Assembly: GCF_003286915.1 (NCBI RefSeq)
Contig: NZ_QMFY01000001.1
Coordinates: 558,001-622,000, forward strand
From: Pseudochryseolinea flava
GTDB taxonomy: Bacteria > Bacteroidota > Bacteroidia > Cytophagales > Cyclobacteriaceae
Reading direction: 5' to 3'
Length of the DNA: 64,000 nucleotides
Below the pieces are notes generated by a model. The model was not told where the DNA came from and made no database searches. It was given only the letters and a program-made list of their open reading frames with translations. Positions 1 through 9,443 of this stretch are shown piece by piece; within the stretch, counting starts at the first letter, position 1; the number at the start of each line of letters is the position of its first letter. A program made the position numbers and the translations under genes.

Positions 1-2
1 GA

Positions 3-149
3 GCGTTACTGAGAGGCCTCGACAAACGCCTTGCATTAAAAACTAAGTTACCGATTCACGTCGCTGATGATCCATTGCGCGCCGTTGTAAGGGGCACAGG
101 CCAAACCCTGAAAAATCTTACTCAGTTCCGCGCGGTATTGATGACTTAA
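3..149 (+). CDS. mreB: Rod-shape-determining protein MreB (C-terminal fragment)
   Basis: The window opens inside this gene; 48 codons and a TAA stop are visible. The fragment reads A-L-L-R-G-L-D-K-R-L, then an I-H-V-A-D-D-P-L segment and V-V-R-G-T-G. This is the C-terminal signature of MreB, the bacterial actin that guides lateral wall synthesis (the usual form is V-A-x-D-P-L-x-x-V-x-x-G-T-G). mreC follows 67 bases downstream on the same strand, as in the classical mre operon. The start and the nucleotide-binding part lie outside the window. Confidence 0.93.
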   Translation, partial: ALLRGLDKRLALKTKLPIHVADDPLRAVVRGTGQTLKNLTQFRAVLMT

Positions 150-216
150 TGATCAATCATTTTTTGCTTCTGTCTGTCGGACGCTTTTTCGAGGTTATTG
201 CATTTAGATAGTTACC

Positions 217-1056
217 ATGGAGCGGCTTATATATTTTTTTTATCAGTATCGGGCATTCTTTACTTTTTTGGTACTGGAAGTTTTATGCGCATGGCTGATT
301 ATTTCTAATAACAGTTATCAGGGTGCGCAGTTTTTTAACTCGTCGAACAGTGCCATTGCGTCCATGAATAATTTCTCGCAAGGTATCAGAAACTATTTCT
401 TGCTTAGCGATCAGAATACTATTCTAGCGGAAGAGAATGCATCTTTACGCCGCGAACTCGAAAAAAACATTCAGCTAAAGCAACTAACAGACACGCTGTC
501 GGGCGTTGATACAACGATCGTTGATCGCTTTGATTTCGTGAGTGCTAAAGTGGTGAACAACCAAGTTGATCGCTATAAAAATTTCATCACGATTAGTAAG
601 GGCGCAAACGCAGGTATTACGCCTGGCATGGCCGTCATCAGTCCACTCGGTGCTATTGGGAAAGTTAAAGTGGTGTCGGATCACTACAGTGTTGTTACTT
701 CTATTCTTCACATCGACGTGATGGTGTCTGCCGAATTAAAACGCACGGGTCACTTCGGCACCGCGCAATGGAAAGGTCGCAATCCACAAGAGATAAACTT
801 ACTCTACATACCGCCGCACGTAAAACCAGAAATTGGTGACACCGTGATTACATCAGGATACAACGCCGTGTTCCCGCCCGGTATCATGATCGGTACGATC
901 TCACAAAAGGAGTTGGACAAAGAAGCGCTCTTTTATGAGCTGAAGGTTAAACTCTCTCAGGATTTTCAAAAGCTCTCTTACGTGACAGTGGTGAAAAGTC
1001 GCTTGAAACACGAACAAGATTCGCTTGAGCAAGCTGTCATTAAAATGGAAAAATAA
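217..1056 (+). CDS. mreC: Rod shape-determining protein MreC
   Basis: A 279-residue protein with one N-terminal membrane segment (about residues 12-30), a short coiled coil rich in Glu, Lys and Leu (about 65-90), and a beta-rich periplasmic domain containing G-M-A-V-I-S-P-L-G-A-I-G-K-V. That is the usual MreC architecture. MreC forms periplasmic filaments that activate the PBP2-RodA wall synthase. It lies between mreB and mreD, and its stop codon overlaps the mreD start in ATGA-style coupling. Length and order are normal for Bacteroidota. Confidence 0.95.
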   Translation: MERLIYFFYQYRAFFTFLVLEVLCAWLIISNNSYQGAQFFNSSNSAIASMNNFSQGIRNYFLLSDQNTILAEENASLRRELEKNIQLKQLTDTLSGVDTTIVDRFDFVSAKVVNNQVDRYKNFITISKGANAGITPGMAVISPLGAIGKVKVVSDHYSVVTSILHIDVMVSAELKRTGHFGTAQWKGRNPQEINLLYIPPHVKPEIGDTVITSGYNAVFPPGIMIGTISQKELDKEALFYELKVKLSQDFQKLSYVTVVKSRLKHEQDSLEQAVIKMEK

Positions 1057-1565
1057 TGAGACTGAATATTTTCCATATCATATCGTTCTTTGTGTTCCTG
1101 TTATACCAGGTTCTCATCCTGCAAAACGTTGTGTTGTTTCATTCTGCGTTTTGTTTCCTTTACATTCTTTATCTACTCCTGTTGCCGGTCGAAACAAATC
1201 CACTTTTGTTGATGGGAATTGGTTTTGCTATGGGATTTGTAGTCGATCTGTTTTATGAAAGTTTGGGGCTTCATGCTTTCGCTTGCGTGATGGTCATGTA
1301 TGCTCGAAACTATTGGCTTAATTCCGTAACGCCACAGGGAGGATACGACAACAATGCAGTGCCGTCGATGGCGCTTGGTGGTGTTCAATGGTTCTTGGTG
1401 TACACCATGCCGTTGATCTTCTTACACCACGCCATGCTATTTTATATTGAAGCCGGCGGTTTCGGCATGTTTTGGTTCACCCTTTGGAAGGTAATTACGA
1501 GCACTATTTTTACAACTTTGGTAATTTTAATTGCGCAGTTTTTGTTTCCCAGTCGCAGGCGCTAG
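1056..1565 (+). CDS. mreD: Rod shape-determining protein MreD
   Basis: A 169-residue, highly hydrophobic protein with about five membrane segments, beginning M-R-L-N-I-F-H-I-I-S-F-F. MreD is an inner-membrane subunit of the elongasome. Sequence conservation in this family is low, so the call rests on size, hydrophobicity, the M-G-F-V-V-D-L-F region and the position directly after mreC with a one-base overlap. A 70-base gap separates it from the PBP2 gene. Confidence 0.9.
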   Translation: MRLNIFHIISFFVFLLYQVLILQNVVLFHSAFCFLYILYLLLLPVETNPLLLMGIGFAMGFVVDLFYESLGLHAFACVMVMYARNYWLNSVTPQGGYDNNAVPSMALGGVQWFLVYTMPLIFLHHAMLFYIEAGGFGMFWFTLWKVITSTIFTTLVILIAQFLFPSRRR

Positions 1566-1635
1566 AGAGGCTCGAACTTTCTGTCACTGCTAGGCTAATC
1601 GATAATTTTTTAAGCGACTCAAATCAGCTTCGATT

Positions 1636-3459
1636 ATGAACGAAGGCAGAAAAGAAATCATACAAATTGTTTTTGTGTTATTGGGGTTGATCTTCTTGAT
1701 CAAGTTGTTCTCCATCCAAGTAATCGACGGTCGCTACAAAGACCTTGCTCGCTCAAACGCGATTCGTACGGAAATTCAATATCCAGTACGCGGACTTATC
1801 CTCGACCGCAATGGGAAACTCATTGTCTACAACCAGCCAGAATACGACTTGCTCGTAATCCTTCGCGAAATTGAAAATTTTGACAGCGCTCGTTTTTGCC
1901 AAGTGTTCGACATCACGCAAGCGGAATTGAATGTACGTTTCAAAGATTTGTATACGCTCATCAGAAACAAACGCGCCAACGAACAGCAACCAACGCCTTT
2001 CATTCGACAACTCTCACATTACGATCTCGCCAAGATTCAAGATAACATCAACGAATTTCGGGGGTTCTTCATCCAAGCACGTACGACGCGCGCGTACGCA
2101 AGTGCAGCCGGTGCAAACGCACTTGGCTATGTTAGTGAGATCTCGGATAACCAACTTAAAAAATACAAAGACAATACCGTTTATCGCGCCGGCGACTATA
2201 TCGGACAAAGTGGTATCGAAGCGTACTATGAAGAATACCTTCGCGGACGCCGTGGCGTAAAATATCTCATGCGAAATAAAGACGGTGTAATCAAAGGTCC
2301 TTACGATGAAGGCCGCGCCGACACCGTGTCAATTCCGGGCCAAAACCTGACATCAACTGTAGACGTGGCTTTGCAAGAATATGGTGAATTTCTAATGAAG
2401 GGTAAGGCCGGTAGCATCATCGCTATCGAACCCGCGTCAGGAGAAATTCTTAGCATGATCTCAGGTCCTTCGTATGACCCCAATTTGTTGTCGGGAAAAA
2501 ATTACAGCGAGAACTATGTATTGATTAAGAACGACACCAATAAACCGTTGTTCAATCGACCGCTGATGGCAATGTATCGGCCGGGTTCTATTTTTAAAAT
2601 TGCACAAGCGATGGTTGCTCTACAAGAGGGTGTGATATCACCCGAAACAAGAATTAGATGCGATCGCTCCATCATTAATTGCCACGGTGCTCATACTAAT
2701 GAAGATCTTCGGGGTGCTATTACAAATTCTTGTAACCCTTACTTCCGCGATGTATTGCGCCGTATGCTCATGCAAGGAAAATCCAATAATCCCTTCGACG
2801 ATACACGCATAGGTCTTGAAGAATGGGACAAACACATTATGAGTTTCGGCTTCGGTAAACGTTTAGGTATCGATTTGCCAAATGAAAAAGGCGGCATGGT
2901 ACCAAGCCCTAAATACTATGATCGTGCTTACGGCGGAAGGCCGTGGAAGTTCTCGAACATCTATTCAATCGCGATCGGTGAAGGCGAAAATCTGGTCGTG
3001 CCTTTACAGATGGCAAACTTCGCCGCGACAATCGCCAACAAAGGATACTACATCACACCACATCTTGTGAAGTCGATTGGAACAAATGGCCAACCGCTAC
3101 CACAGTATTTGCAGAAGCATTACACGACAATTGATTCGGCATATTTCCGAATTGCGCGCGACGCTATGGAGAATGTTGTAAAAGAAGGAACTGGAAAATG
3201 GCGTGCAAGCCTTCAAGATATTGTTGTTTGTGGAAAGACAGGAACGGTTCAAAATCCCCCGCTTCCTGATCACTCTGTATTCATCGCCTTTGCGCCAAAA
3301 GAAAATCCAAAGATCGCCATTGCAGTATATGTTGAATATGCTGGCCAAGGTGGTCGCGCTGCAGCATCTATCGCCAGCTTGATGATTGAAAAATATCTAC
3401 TCGGCGGCACGAAGCGTCCTAATATTGAAGAGTATGTGTTAAAAGGAAAATTCGAATAG
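1636..3459 (+). CDS. mrdA: Penicillin-binding protein 2 (peptidoglycan transpeptidase)
   Basis: A 607-residue class B PBP with an N-terminal membrane anchor (about residues 9-28), a dimerisation/pedestal domain starting at R-G-L-I-L-D-R-N-G, and a C-terminal transpeptidase domain. All three penicillin-binding motifs are visible: S-I-F-K with nucleophile Ser318, S-C-N at 365-367, and K-T-G-T at 534-537. PBP2 cross-links peptidoglycan during cell elongation together with the RodA glycosyltransferase. rodA begins one base after this stop, so the two are almost certainly co-expressed. It is the target of beta-lactams such as mecillinam in other bacteria. Confidence 0.95.
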   Translation: MNEGRKEIIQIVFVLLGLIFLIKLFSIQVIDGRYKDLARSNAIRTEIQYPVRGLILDRNGKLIVYNQPEYDLLVILREIENFDSARFCQVFDITQAELNVRFKDLYTLIRNKRANEQQPTPFIRQLSHYDLAKIQDNINEFRGFFIQARTTRAYASAAGANALGYVSEISDNQLKKYKDNTVYRAGDYIGQSGIEAYYEEYLRGRRGVKYLMRNKDGVIKGPYDEGRADTVSIPGQNLTSTVDVALQEYGEFLMKGKAGSIIAIEPASGEILSMISGPSYDPNLLSGKNYSENYVLIKNDTNKPLFNRPLMAMYRPGSIFKIAQAMVALQEGVISPETRIRCDRSIINCHGAHTNEDLRGAITNSCNPYFRDVLRRMLMQGKSNNPFDDTRIGLEEWDKHIMSFGFGKRLGIDLPNEKGGMVPSPKYYDRAYGGRPWKFSNIYSIAIGEGENLVVPLQMANFAATIANKGYYITPHLVKSIGTNGQPLPQYLQKHYTTIDSAYFRIARDAMENVVKEGTGKWRASLQDIVVCGKTGTVQNPPLPDHSVFIAFAPKENPKIAIAVYVEYAGQGGRAAASIASLMIEKYLLGGTKRPNIEEYVLKGKFE

Positions 3460-3460
3460 T

Positions 3461-4738
3461 ATGATGCAGCAACGGAGAGAAGAAATATTAACACACAAAG
3501 TAGATTGGGTAACGGTACTCATCTATTGCATCATGGTGTTTTGGGGGTGGCTCAACATCTACTCAGCCACTTACGATGAAAACATAAGTCTATGGGACAA
3601 CGACAAAGCGAAGATGCAACTCTTTTTCATCTTCGGCTCATTCCTGATTATAGGCGCGATTCTGATCATTGACATGCGTTTCTACGAAACGTTCTCCTAC
3701 ATTATCTACGGAACAATCATCTTCTTACTCATCCTCGTGCTGTTGTTCGGACACGAAGTCGGCGGAAATAAATCGTGGCTGAGGATTGGCCCCGTCGGAA
3801 TTCAGCCTTCTGAATTTGCAAAGTTTGCCACAGCCCTTGTCGTTGCCAAGATTATCGGATCGATTGGGTTTCGAATGGATCAACTCAGGAACCAAGCGAT
3901 TGTGTTCGGTGCGATCGGCCTTCCCATCATCATGATCTTATTGCAGAAAGACTACGGGTCTGCCATGGTGTTCTTGATATTCATCGTGGTGTTTTACCGC
4001 GAAGGCATGTCACCCTTTTTAATTCTCGTCGGCGTTGGCGTAGCTGTCATTTTTATTCTGACACTTGTCGTATCAAACAACTGGATTCTTTTCGGAATCA
4101 TTGGCGTGATTTGGGGTTTAGTGATCTTCATGAATCGACGCAAGAAGATGAAACGACTAATCATCATCACCGTCGGGGCGCTTACGTTGATCGGAACAAT
4201 TGTCTGCGTGGATCTCATTTTTACAAATTTGCTTGAGCCTCACCATCAAAAAAGAATTATGGTGTTACTTGATCCTGATCTTGATCCTTCGGGCGCAGGT
4301 TATCACGTTAACCAATCCAAAGTTGCCATTGGTAGCGGTGGTTTTTTTGGAAAAGGGTTTCTCGATGGCACACAAACAAAATTCAAATTCGTACCAGAGC
4401 AGTTTACAGATTTCATCTTTTGCACGATTGGAGAAGAACAAGGATGGATCGGGAGCCTACTTATCATCGGATTATTCATTGGACTGATGCTCCGTGTGAT
4501 CTTTATCGCAGAACGGCAAAAGAACAGATTCGCGAGAGTGTATGGATATGCCGTTGCCTGTATTTTCTTTTTTCACTTCGCCACTAACATCGCCATGACA
4601 ATCGGTCTTTTCCCTGTGATCGGAATTCCACTTCCTTTTTTCAGTTACGGAGGTTCGTCATTGTGGGGATTCACGACGTTGTTATTTATTCTCCTCAAGC
4701 TTGATGCACATCGCATGAATGTGTTGCAGCGGGTGTAG
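3461..4738 (+). CDS. rodA: Rod shape-determining protein RodA (SEDS glycosyltransferase)
   Basis: A 425-residue polytopic membrane protein of the SEDS family. Visible signatures are W-L-R-I-G-P-V-G-I-Q-P-S-E-F-A-K near residue 108, the periplasmic V-P-E-Q-F-T-D-F-I-F loop and the C-terminal P-L-P-F-F-S-Y-G-G-S-S. RodA polymerises lipid II glycan strands in the elongasome and works with PBP2, encoded immediately upstream. It is slightly longer than E. coli RodA because of extra hydrophobic sequence in the middle, common in Bacteroidota. A bidirectional terminator set in heptad repeats follows. Confidence 0.95.
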   Translation: MMQQRREEILTHKVDWVTVLIYCIMVFWGWLNIYSATYDENISLWDNDKAKMQLFFIFGSFLIIGAILIIDMRFYETFSYIIYGTIIFLLILVLLFGHEVGGNKSWLRIGPVGIQPSEFAKFATALVVAKIIGSIGFRMDQLRNQAIVFGAIGLPIIMILLQKDYGSAMVFLIFIVVFYREGMSPFLILVGVGVAVIFILTLVVSNNWILFGIIGVIWGLVIFMNRRKKMKRLIIITVGALTLIGTIVCVDLIFTNLLEPHHQKRIMVLLDPDLDPSGAGYHVNQSKVAIGSGGFFGKGFLDGTQTKFKFVPEQFTDFIFCTIGEEQGWIGSLLIIGLFIGLMLRVIFIAERQKNRFARVYGYAVACIFFFHFATNIAMTIGLFPVIGIPLPFFSYGGSSLWGFTTLLFILLKLDAHRMNVLQRV

Positions 4739-4742
4739 GGGA

Positions 4743-4776
4743 AGAAGTCAGAAGTAAGAAGTAAAAAGTAAGAAGT
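4743..4776 (+). repeat. Heptad array, GAAGTCA family, left arm
   Basis: Five consecutive units with an exact 7-base period: AGAAGTC, AGAAGTA, AGAAGTA, AAAAGTA, AGAAGT. The array starts four bases after the rodA stop. It is the inverted partner of the array at 4824-4860 across the terminator. The same family borders the gene at 26957-27316. Confidence 0.85.
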
Positions 4777-4796
4777 TGAACATGCAAAAAAATAAA

Positions 4797-4816
4797 AAGA
4801 GGCCTTACGGCCTCTT
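4797..4816. terminator. Bidirectional terminator between rodA and frr
   Basis: A perfect 8-bp stem (AAGAGGCC pairing with GGCCTCTT) with a TTAC loop. It is preceded by an A-rich tract from 4786 and followed by a T-rich stretch, so it can serve both converging genes. Confidence 0.88.
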
Positions 4817-4823
4817 CTGTTTT

Positions 4824-4860
4824 ATTCTGACTTCTGACTCCTGACTTCTGTCTCCTGATT
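4824..4860 (-). repeat. Heptad array, GAAGTCA family, right arm (inverted)
   Basis: Units ATTCTGA, CTTCTGA, CTCCTGA, CTTCTGT, CTCCTGA follow each other with a 7-base period and end just before the frr stop codon at 4863. Most of the array is identical to the right arm at 27362-27393, apart from one missing unit there. Confidence 0.87.
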
Positions 4861-4862
4861 CA

Positions 4863-5417
4863 CTACACCGTCATGATCTCGCCTTCCTTTTTCTTCATGA
4901 TGGCGTCGATCTTCACGATAGATTCATCTGTCATTTTTTGAACTTCTGCTTCCGCATTTTTGACGTCGTCTTCAGAAACACCTTTTATTTTTTTGAGTTG
5001 TTCGTTCGTCTCTTTACGAATGTTGCGAATGCTTACTTTACCGTGCTCGCATTCCTGTCCAACTTGTTTTACAAGTTGTTTACGTCTCTCTTCTGTAAGC
5101 ATCGGAATATTGATGATTACTTGCTGGCCATCGTTCTGTGGATTTAATCCGAGATTTGCATCACGAATTGATTTCTCAATTTCAACAATCATCCCTTTTT
5201 CCCAAGGCTTGATAAAAATCGTCCTTGCATCGGGCGTAGTGAGCGACGAAACCTGACTTAGCGGCGTGGTTGTACCATAATATGAAACGGAAATACCATC
5301 GAGCATCGCTGTGTTTGCTTTGCCAGCACGAATCTTTGACAATTCACTTCCACAATGAACAAGTGCTTTGTTCATGAGGTCACGTGCTTCTTCAAGGTAT
5401 AATTCAATTTCTTCCAT
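4863..5417 (-). CDS. frr: Ribosome recycling factor
   Basis: A 184-residue protein of exactly the family length. It contains the typical I-R-A-G-K-A-N-T-A-M-L-D-G segment near residue 30, I-E-K-S-I-R-D-A-N-L-G-L-N-P in the middle and P-x-L-T-E-E-R-R-K-Q-L-V-K further on. RRF splits the post-termination ribosome together with EF-G. It lies 23 bases downstream of pyrH in the same orientation, the usual pyrH-frr pair. Its 3' end faces rodA across a bidirectional terminator. Confidence 0.97.
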   Translation of the reverse strand: MEEIELYLEEARDLMNKALVHCGSELSKIRAGKANTAMLDGISVSYYGTTTPLSQVSSLTTPDARTIFIKPWEKGMIVEIEKSIRDANLGLNPQNDGQQVIINIPMLTEERRKQLVKQVGQECEHGKVSIRNIRKETNEQLKKIKGVSEDDVKNAEAEVQKMTDESIVKIDAIMKKKEGEIMTV

Positions 5418-5440
5418 AAAATATAGTTTGAAAATAATGC

Positions 5441-6148
5441 TTAGCTGATCAATGTACCGGCTTCTTCGCCTTTAACAACCTTGAGGAGATTTCCCTTTGT
5501 ATTCATGTCGAACACAATGATCGGAAGTTTATTTTCCATACAAAGCGTGAAGGCAGTCATGTCCATGATATTGAGATTCTTTTCGTAAGCCTCTTGAAAG
5601 GACAAGGTTTTGTAGCGGACTGCATCCGGATATTTTTCTGGATCTTTTGTGTATACACCATCAACACGTGTTCCTTTTAGAACAACATCAGCTTGAACCT
5701 CGATTGCACGTAAACTCGCTGTCGAATCTGTCGTGAAGTACGGATTACCGATACCTGCACCGAATATTACAATTCTACCTTTCTCGAGGTGGCGAATGGC
5801 ACGGCGACGAATAAATGGCTCGCAAACTTGTTCCATTTTAATACCCGCCATCAAACGCGTATACATGCCGTGGCGCTCCAATGAACTCTGCAATGCCATC
5901 GCATTAATTACTGTTGCAAGCATCCCCATATAATCGCCTTGAACGCGATCGATACCCAATGCCTCAGCTTGACCGCCACGGAAGATGTTTCCGCCACCGA
6001 TCACGATAGCGATCTCCACGCCCTGGTCTTTCAATAATTTGATCTCAGCGCAGTATTGCTCAAGGATCGACGTGTCTATGTTCGTGCTCTTTGAGCTTCC
6101 CTGCAGCGCTTCGCCACTGAGTTTAAGGAGGATGCGTTTATACTTCAT
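5441..6148 (-). CDS. pyrH: Uridylate kinase (UMP kinase)
   Basis: A 235-residue amino-acid-kinase-fold enzyme that phosphorylates UMP to UDP. Visible signatures are the N-terminal [11 protein letters not shown], the [10 protein letters not shown] loop, [16 protein letters not shown]-x-G-N-P-Y-F-T-T-D and D-G-V-Y-T-K-D-P. It is the first gene of the pyrH-frr unit. Length and motifs are normal. Confidence 0.97.
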   Translation of the reverse strand: MKYKRILLKLSGEALQGSSKSTNIDTSILEQYCAEIKLLKDQGVEIAIVIGGGNIFRGGQAEALGIDRVQGDYMGMLATVINAMALQSSLERHGMYTRLMAGIKMEQVCEPFIRRRAIRHLEKGRIVIFGAGIGNPYFTTDSTASLRAIEVQADVVLKGTRVDGVYTKDPEKYPDAVRYKTLSFQEAYEKNLNIMDMTAFTLCMENKLPIIVFDMNTKGNLLKVVKGEEAGTLIS

Positions 6149-6325
6149 TCAGAATTAAGATTTCTAAGCCACAAAATTGGCGCAATATAAACGAAGTCTA
6201 AGGCTTTAAAAAGACTTGTGAGGTCGTCTGGCAGGCTTTTCTTTGGGAACAAAGAAACTTTCGCAAATAACGCATCCCAGCAAATTAAAATTAGCCAAAG
6301 CGTGGTCTGCCCACCCCACAAGATA

Positions 6326-6697
6326 CTATCCTATCGGAGAGTTGACCCACCACACATTTCCAAATGGATCAGCAAATCCTCCACCGCGCCCGTAATCACG
6401 ATCTGCTATTTCGTTTAAAACAGTGCCGCCCAAGCTGACAGCGCGTTGAAGTACTGCATCGACGTTTTCGACCCAAATGAAAGAGGCACTGGGAAATGGT
6501 GGATAAAGTGTGTTTGCCTCCATGTACATAATCACAGCCTCGCCAATGCGCAACTCCCCATGCTGGATCGTTTCGCCACTTCGGGCCGCATACTGAACCT
6601 TGGCGTGAAAAACTTCTTCCATAAATGTGGTAAAAGCTACCGCGCCTGACACGTTGATGTAAGGCATAATCGGAGAATACTGTTCTGGAATTTTCAT
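6326..6697 (-). CDS. VOC-superfamily (glyoxalase/PhnB-like) protein
   Basis: A 123-residue protein if translated from the ATG at 6697 (M-K-I-P-E-Q-Y-S); the frame stays open upstream to 6763, but that stretch does not look like this family. It has an N-terminal P-Y-I-N-V-S-G-A-V-A-F-T-T-F helix-strand unit and a C-terminal A-D-P-F-G-N-V-W-W-V, as in PhnB-type VOC proteins. These are metal-dependent or metal-free small-molecule enzymes or binding proteins; the substrate cannot be deduced. It follows the AraC-type regulator gene by 92 bases on the same strand. Confidence 0.82.
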   Translation of the reverse strand: MKIPEQYSPIMPYINVSGAVAFTTFMEEVFHAKVQYAARSGETIQHGELRIGEAVIMYMEANTLYPPFPSASFIWVENVDAVLQRAVSLGGTVLNEIADRDYGRGGGFADPFGNVWWVNSPIG

Positions 6698-6789
6698 GGT
6701 TTGTGTTTGTTTAATGATCGCTCGAAGATCATCACAAAACATTCTGAAAAATTGGAAAAACACGACACGTCAGGCATGCGTGTGAGGAA

Positions 6790-7566
6790 TCAATCGTGCT
6801 TGATGGATGTAAAGTATTGCCGTGGGCTCACACCCGAAAACGTTTTGAAGTCCTCGATAAAATGCGCTTGATCGTAGTAGCCAAATGTATAAGCTAAGTC
6901 AGTTAATGTGGTTGGCGCGTTTTTGTACGTATGAACAGCATTCGAGAATCGTACGATGCGCGTATAAAGCTTTGGACTGAAACCTGCGAATTGTTTGAAT
7001 GACCTTTCAAATTGTCGTACCGAAACGCCATACTCGGCAGCCATCTCTTTCACACTGATCTGCCCCCGTCGCTCCAATGTCTGTTTCACAGCTATCGACA
7101 TTTTGCTCAACGGAGAATTACACTGTCTAAGTTTTCGTTCGATGAATCTCGACAAGATTTCAACGCGTGCCTGATGATCACTTGCTACCATCACTTGTTC
7201 TTCAAGCAGTGTCCCTTCATGGCCTAGCAATGAGTACAGGTCTGGCATCTCGCCACTCATGGCTTCGGGCGGAATATTAAACAGCGTTGTTAAGGTGTAG
7301 GGATACAGGTGAACGCCGAAAATCCCAAACGCTGAGTGCGTAACAAAGCGTCGTGCATACTGCGATTGCGCTTGAACACCCGAGCGCCAAGATAACTCTT
7401 CGCGATTATCAACAATCTCGTTGAACGTACCATGATAGTGAAAAACCATTTCAGCGAGACCATCAGCAAGCGCATGATGTTGGTAAGGGATATCACCTTC
7501 AAGAATCCAAAAACATCGAACGTAATTCGCTAAATGTTGTGGCGGCTTGATAACATGATATCCCAT
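6790..7566 (-). CDS. AraC-family transcriptional regulator
   Basis: A 258-residue protein. The N-terminal half (M-G-Y-H-V-I-K-P-P, then R-C-F-W-I-L-E-G) resembles the DUF6597-type sensor domain found in many Bacteroidota AraC proteins. The C-terminal half (about 150-255) has two helix-turn-helix units with S-V-K-E-M-A-A-E-Y-G-V-S-V-R-Q-F-E-R-S-F and L-A-Y-T-F-G-Y-Y-D-Q-A-H-F. It starts 13 bases after the superoxide dismutase stop, so it is probably co-transcribed with that gene and with the VOC gene. The inducer is unknown. Confidence 0.88.
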   Translation of the reverse strand: MGYHVIKPPQHLANYVRCFWILEGDIPYQHHALADGLAEMVFHYHGTFNEIVDNREELSWRSGVQAQSQYARRFVTHSAFGIFGVHLYPYTLTTLFNIPPEAMSGEMPDLYSLLGHEGTLLEEQVMVASDHQARVEILSRFIERKLRQCNSPLSKMSIAVKQTLERRGQISVKEMAAEYGVSVRQFERSFKQFAGFSPKLYTRIVRFSNAVHTYKNAPTTLTDLAYTFGYYDQAHFIEDFKTFSGVSPRQYFTSIKHD

Positions 7567-7579
7567 ACTATAAATTGAA

Positions 7580-8293
7580 TTATCCGAGTTTCTTCGCAGC
7601 TTCTTCCCAGTTTACAATGTTCCACCAGTTTGTGATGTACTCGGCACGCTTGTTTTGATACTTGAGATAGTAAGCATGTTCCCACACGTCAAGTGCTAAG
7701 ATTGGCTTGCCTTTAAAATCGCTTACGTCCATCAACGGATTATCTTGATTGGCAGTGGATCCAATCTTTAGTTTGCCACCATCAACAACCAACCAAGCCC
7801 AGCCGGAACCGAAGCGGGTCGTAGCAGCTTGTGCGAACTGCTCCTTAAATTTCTCGAATGAGCCAAAAGCACTGTTAATTGCCTCTGCAATTTTTCCTGT
7901 CGGCGCAGCGCCACCATTTGGCTTCATCGCTTCCCAAAAGAAATTATGATTCCATGCACCACCCCCATTGTTACGAAGTTTAGCCGACAGCTTCGACGTG
8001 TTCGCAAAAAAATCTTTCTCGTTCTTATAGGCAACTTTCTCAGCTGCAATCGCTTCGTTTACATTCTTAATGTAGGTTGCATGATGCTTGGTATAATGAA
8101 TTTCCATGGTCATCGCATCAATGGAGGGCTCAAGGGCTGCATAGCCATAAGGAAGTGGTACCTGCGAAAACTGAAATGAATCTGATGCTGTATTATTGTC
8201 TGCGAATGACTTCATAGCCAATGGAAGACTGAGTGATGTAATGGCAGTTGCTTTGAAAGCTTGCTGCATAAATTCCCTACGTGTTTTTTTCAT
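7580..8293 (-). CDS. Superoxide dismutase (Fe/Mn type) with Tat-like signal
   Basis: A 237-residue protein from the ATG at 8293. The first 32 residues look like a twin-arginine signal: [13 protein letters not shown] followed by a hydrophobic stretch and S-F-A. The rest is a complete Fe/Mn superoxide dismutase with [27 protein letters not shown] and the C-terminal [11 protein letters not shown] metal-ligand motif. It dismutates superoxide, here probably outside the cytoplasm. The metal (Fe or Mn) cannot be decided by eye. An AraC regulator gene follows in the same direction. Confidence 0.93.
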   Translation of the reverse strand: MKKTRREFMQQAFKATAITSLSLPLAMKSFADNNTASDSFQFSQVPLPYGYAALEPSIDAMTMEIHYTKHHATYIKNVNEAIAAEKVAYKNEKDFFANTSKLSAKLRNNGGGAWNHNFFWEAMKPNGGAAPTGKIAEAINSAFGSFEKFKEQFAQAATTRFGSGWAWLVVDGGKLKIGSTANQDNPLMDVSDFKGKPILALDVWEHAYYLKYQNKRAEYITNWWNIVNWEEAAKKLG

Positions 8294-8438
8294 CGTACAA
8301 TTTTTAAGGTCGAAGGTTAAAAGAACAAGGCATCGATCGTTTTTGCAAACCCATTGTGCCGAACGGTGTACATTGGAATAGGACGGCATTAAAATTAACC
8401 AAAAATTTTTAGCTTGCGGCCTAACTAGAGACCACGTT

Positions 8439-9410
8439 ATGGACGAAAAATTATACGACGAAATCCCGTCGCTGGACCTCGCCGATTTTACACGCGGTGA
8501 TGAAAAGTCTCGGCAGAAATTTGTAGCCGCACTGGGCGATGCCTATCACAACATCGGCTTCGTCGCCATCAAAAATCACTTCCTTACTGACGAACAGCAG
8601 CAAAGGCTTTACGATGCCATCAAAAAGTTCTTCGCGCTCAGCGACGATGTGAAGAAAAAATACGAAGGCGCTCACATCGCTGGACAACGCGGCTATACCG
8701 GCAAAGGAAAAGAACACGCCAAAGGGCGAAACACCGGAGATTTAAAAGAGTTCTACCACGTCGGCCAAGAGTTAAGTGATAGCGAACTAAAATCCGAAGG
8801 CTACCCAGCCAACATTTGGCCAGCTGAAGTTTCTGAATTTAAAGCTATCGGCAATGAAGTATATCGCGCGCTTGAGAAAACAGGCACGTACATGCTTCGC
8901 GCAATCGCGTTATATCTGAACCTGCCAGAGCACTACTTCGACGATAAGATCAAGAATGGAAATAGCATACTACGTCCAATCCATTACTACCCGATCGAAA
9001 ACCCTGACGCCGTACCTGCGGATGCTGTAAGAGCTGCTGAACATGGCGACATCAACCTCATCACACTGCTGATGGGCGCGAGCGCTGATGGTCTTCAAGT
9101 GCTTCGTCGCGATGGTAAGTGGATTCCGATAACAGCATTGCCGAACCAACTCGTCGTGAACGTTGGCGATATGCTTGAAAGGTTTACGAACAAGAAACTT
9201 AAGTCGACCATTCACCGCGTTGTAAATCCACCGAGAGAGTTGATGAATACCCCGCGCTACTCGATTCCTTTCTTTATGCATCCGCGATCAGAGATGAATC
9301 TCGCAGCGCTTCCATCATGTGTCGATAACGATAATCCGAAAATATTCGAAGACATCACTGCTGGAGAATTCTTAGATCAACGTCTTCGTGAAATTGGCTT
9401 GAAGAAGTAA
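8439..9410 (+). CDS. 2-oxoglutarate/Fe(II)-dependent dioxygenase (isopenicillin N synthase-like)
   Basis: A 323-residue protein. The N-terminal DIOX_N-type region carries I-P-S-L-D-L-A-D-F. The C-terminal double-stranded beta helix shows the iron-binding H-G-D (in A-A-E-H-G-D-I-N-L), the distal His in [10 protein letters not shown] and the R-Y-S-I-P-F-F cosubstrate arginine. All three iron ligands and the Arg are present, so it is likely active. The substrate is unknown. Members of this family hydroxylate, desaturate or ring-close small molecules. The ChrA-type transporter gene follows 33 bases later; whether they function together is unclear. Confidence 0.88.
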   Translation: MDEKLYDEIPSLDLADFTRGDEKSRQKFVAALGDAYHNIGFVAIKNHFLTDEQQQRLYDAIKKFFALSDDVKKKYEGAHIAGQRGYTGKGKEHAKGRNTGDLKEFYHVGQELSDSELKSEGYPANIWPAEVSEFKAIGNEVYRALEKTGTYMLRAIALYLNLPEHYFDDKIKNGNSILRPIHYYPIENPDAVPADAVRAAEHGDINLITLLMGASADGLQVLRRDGKWIPITALPNQLVVNVGDMLERFTNKKLKSTIHRVVNPPRELMNTPRYSIPFFMHPRSEMNLAALPSCVDNDNPKIFEDITAGEFLDQRLREIGLKK

Positions 9411-9443
9411 AATGGTTTACACCTTGAAATACTTGACGGGTCT

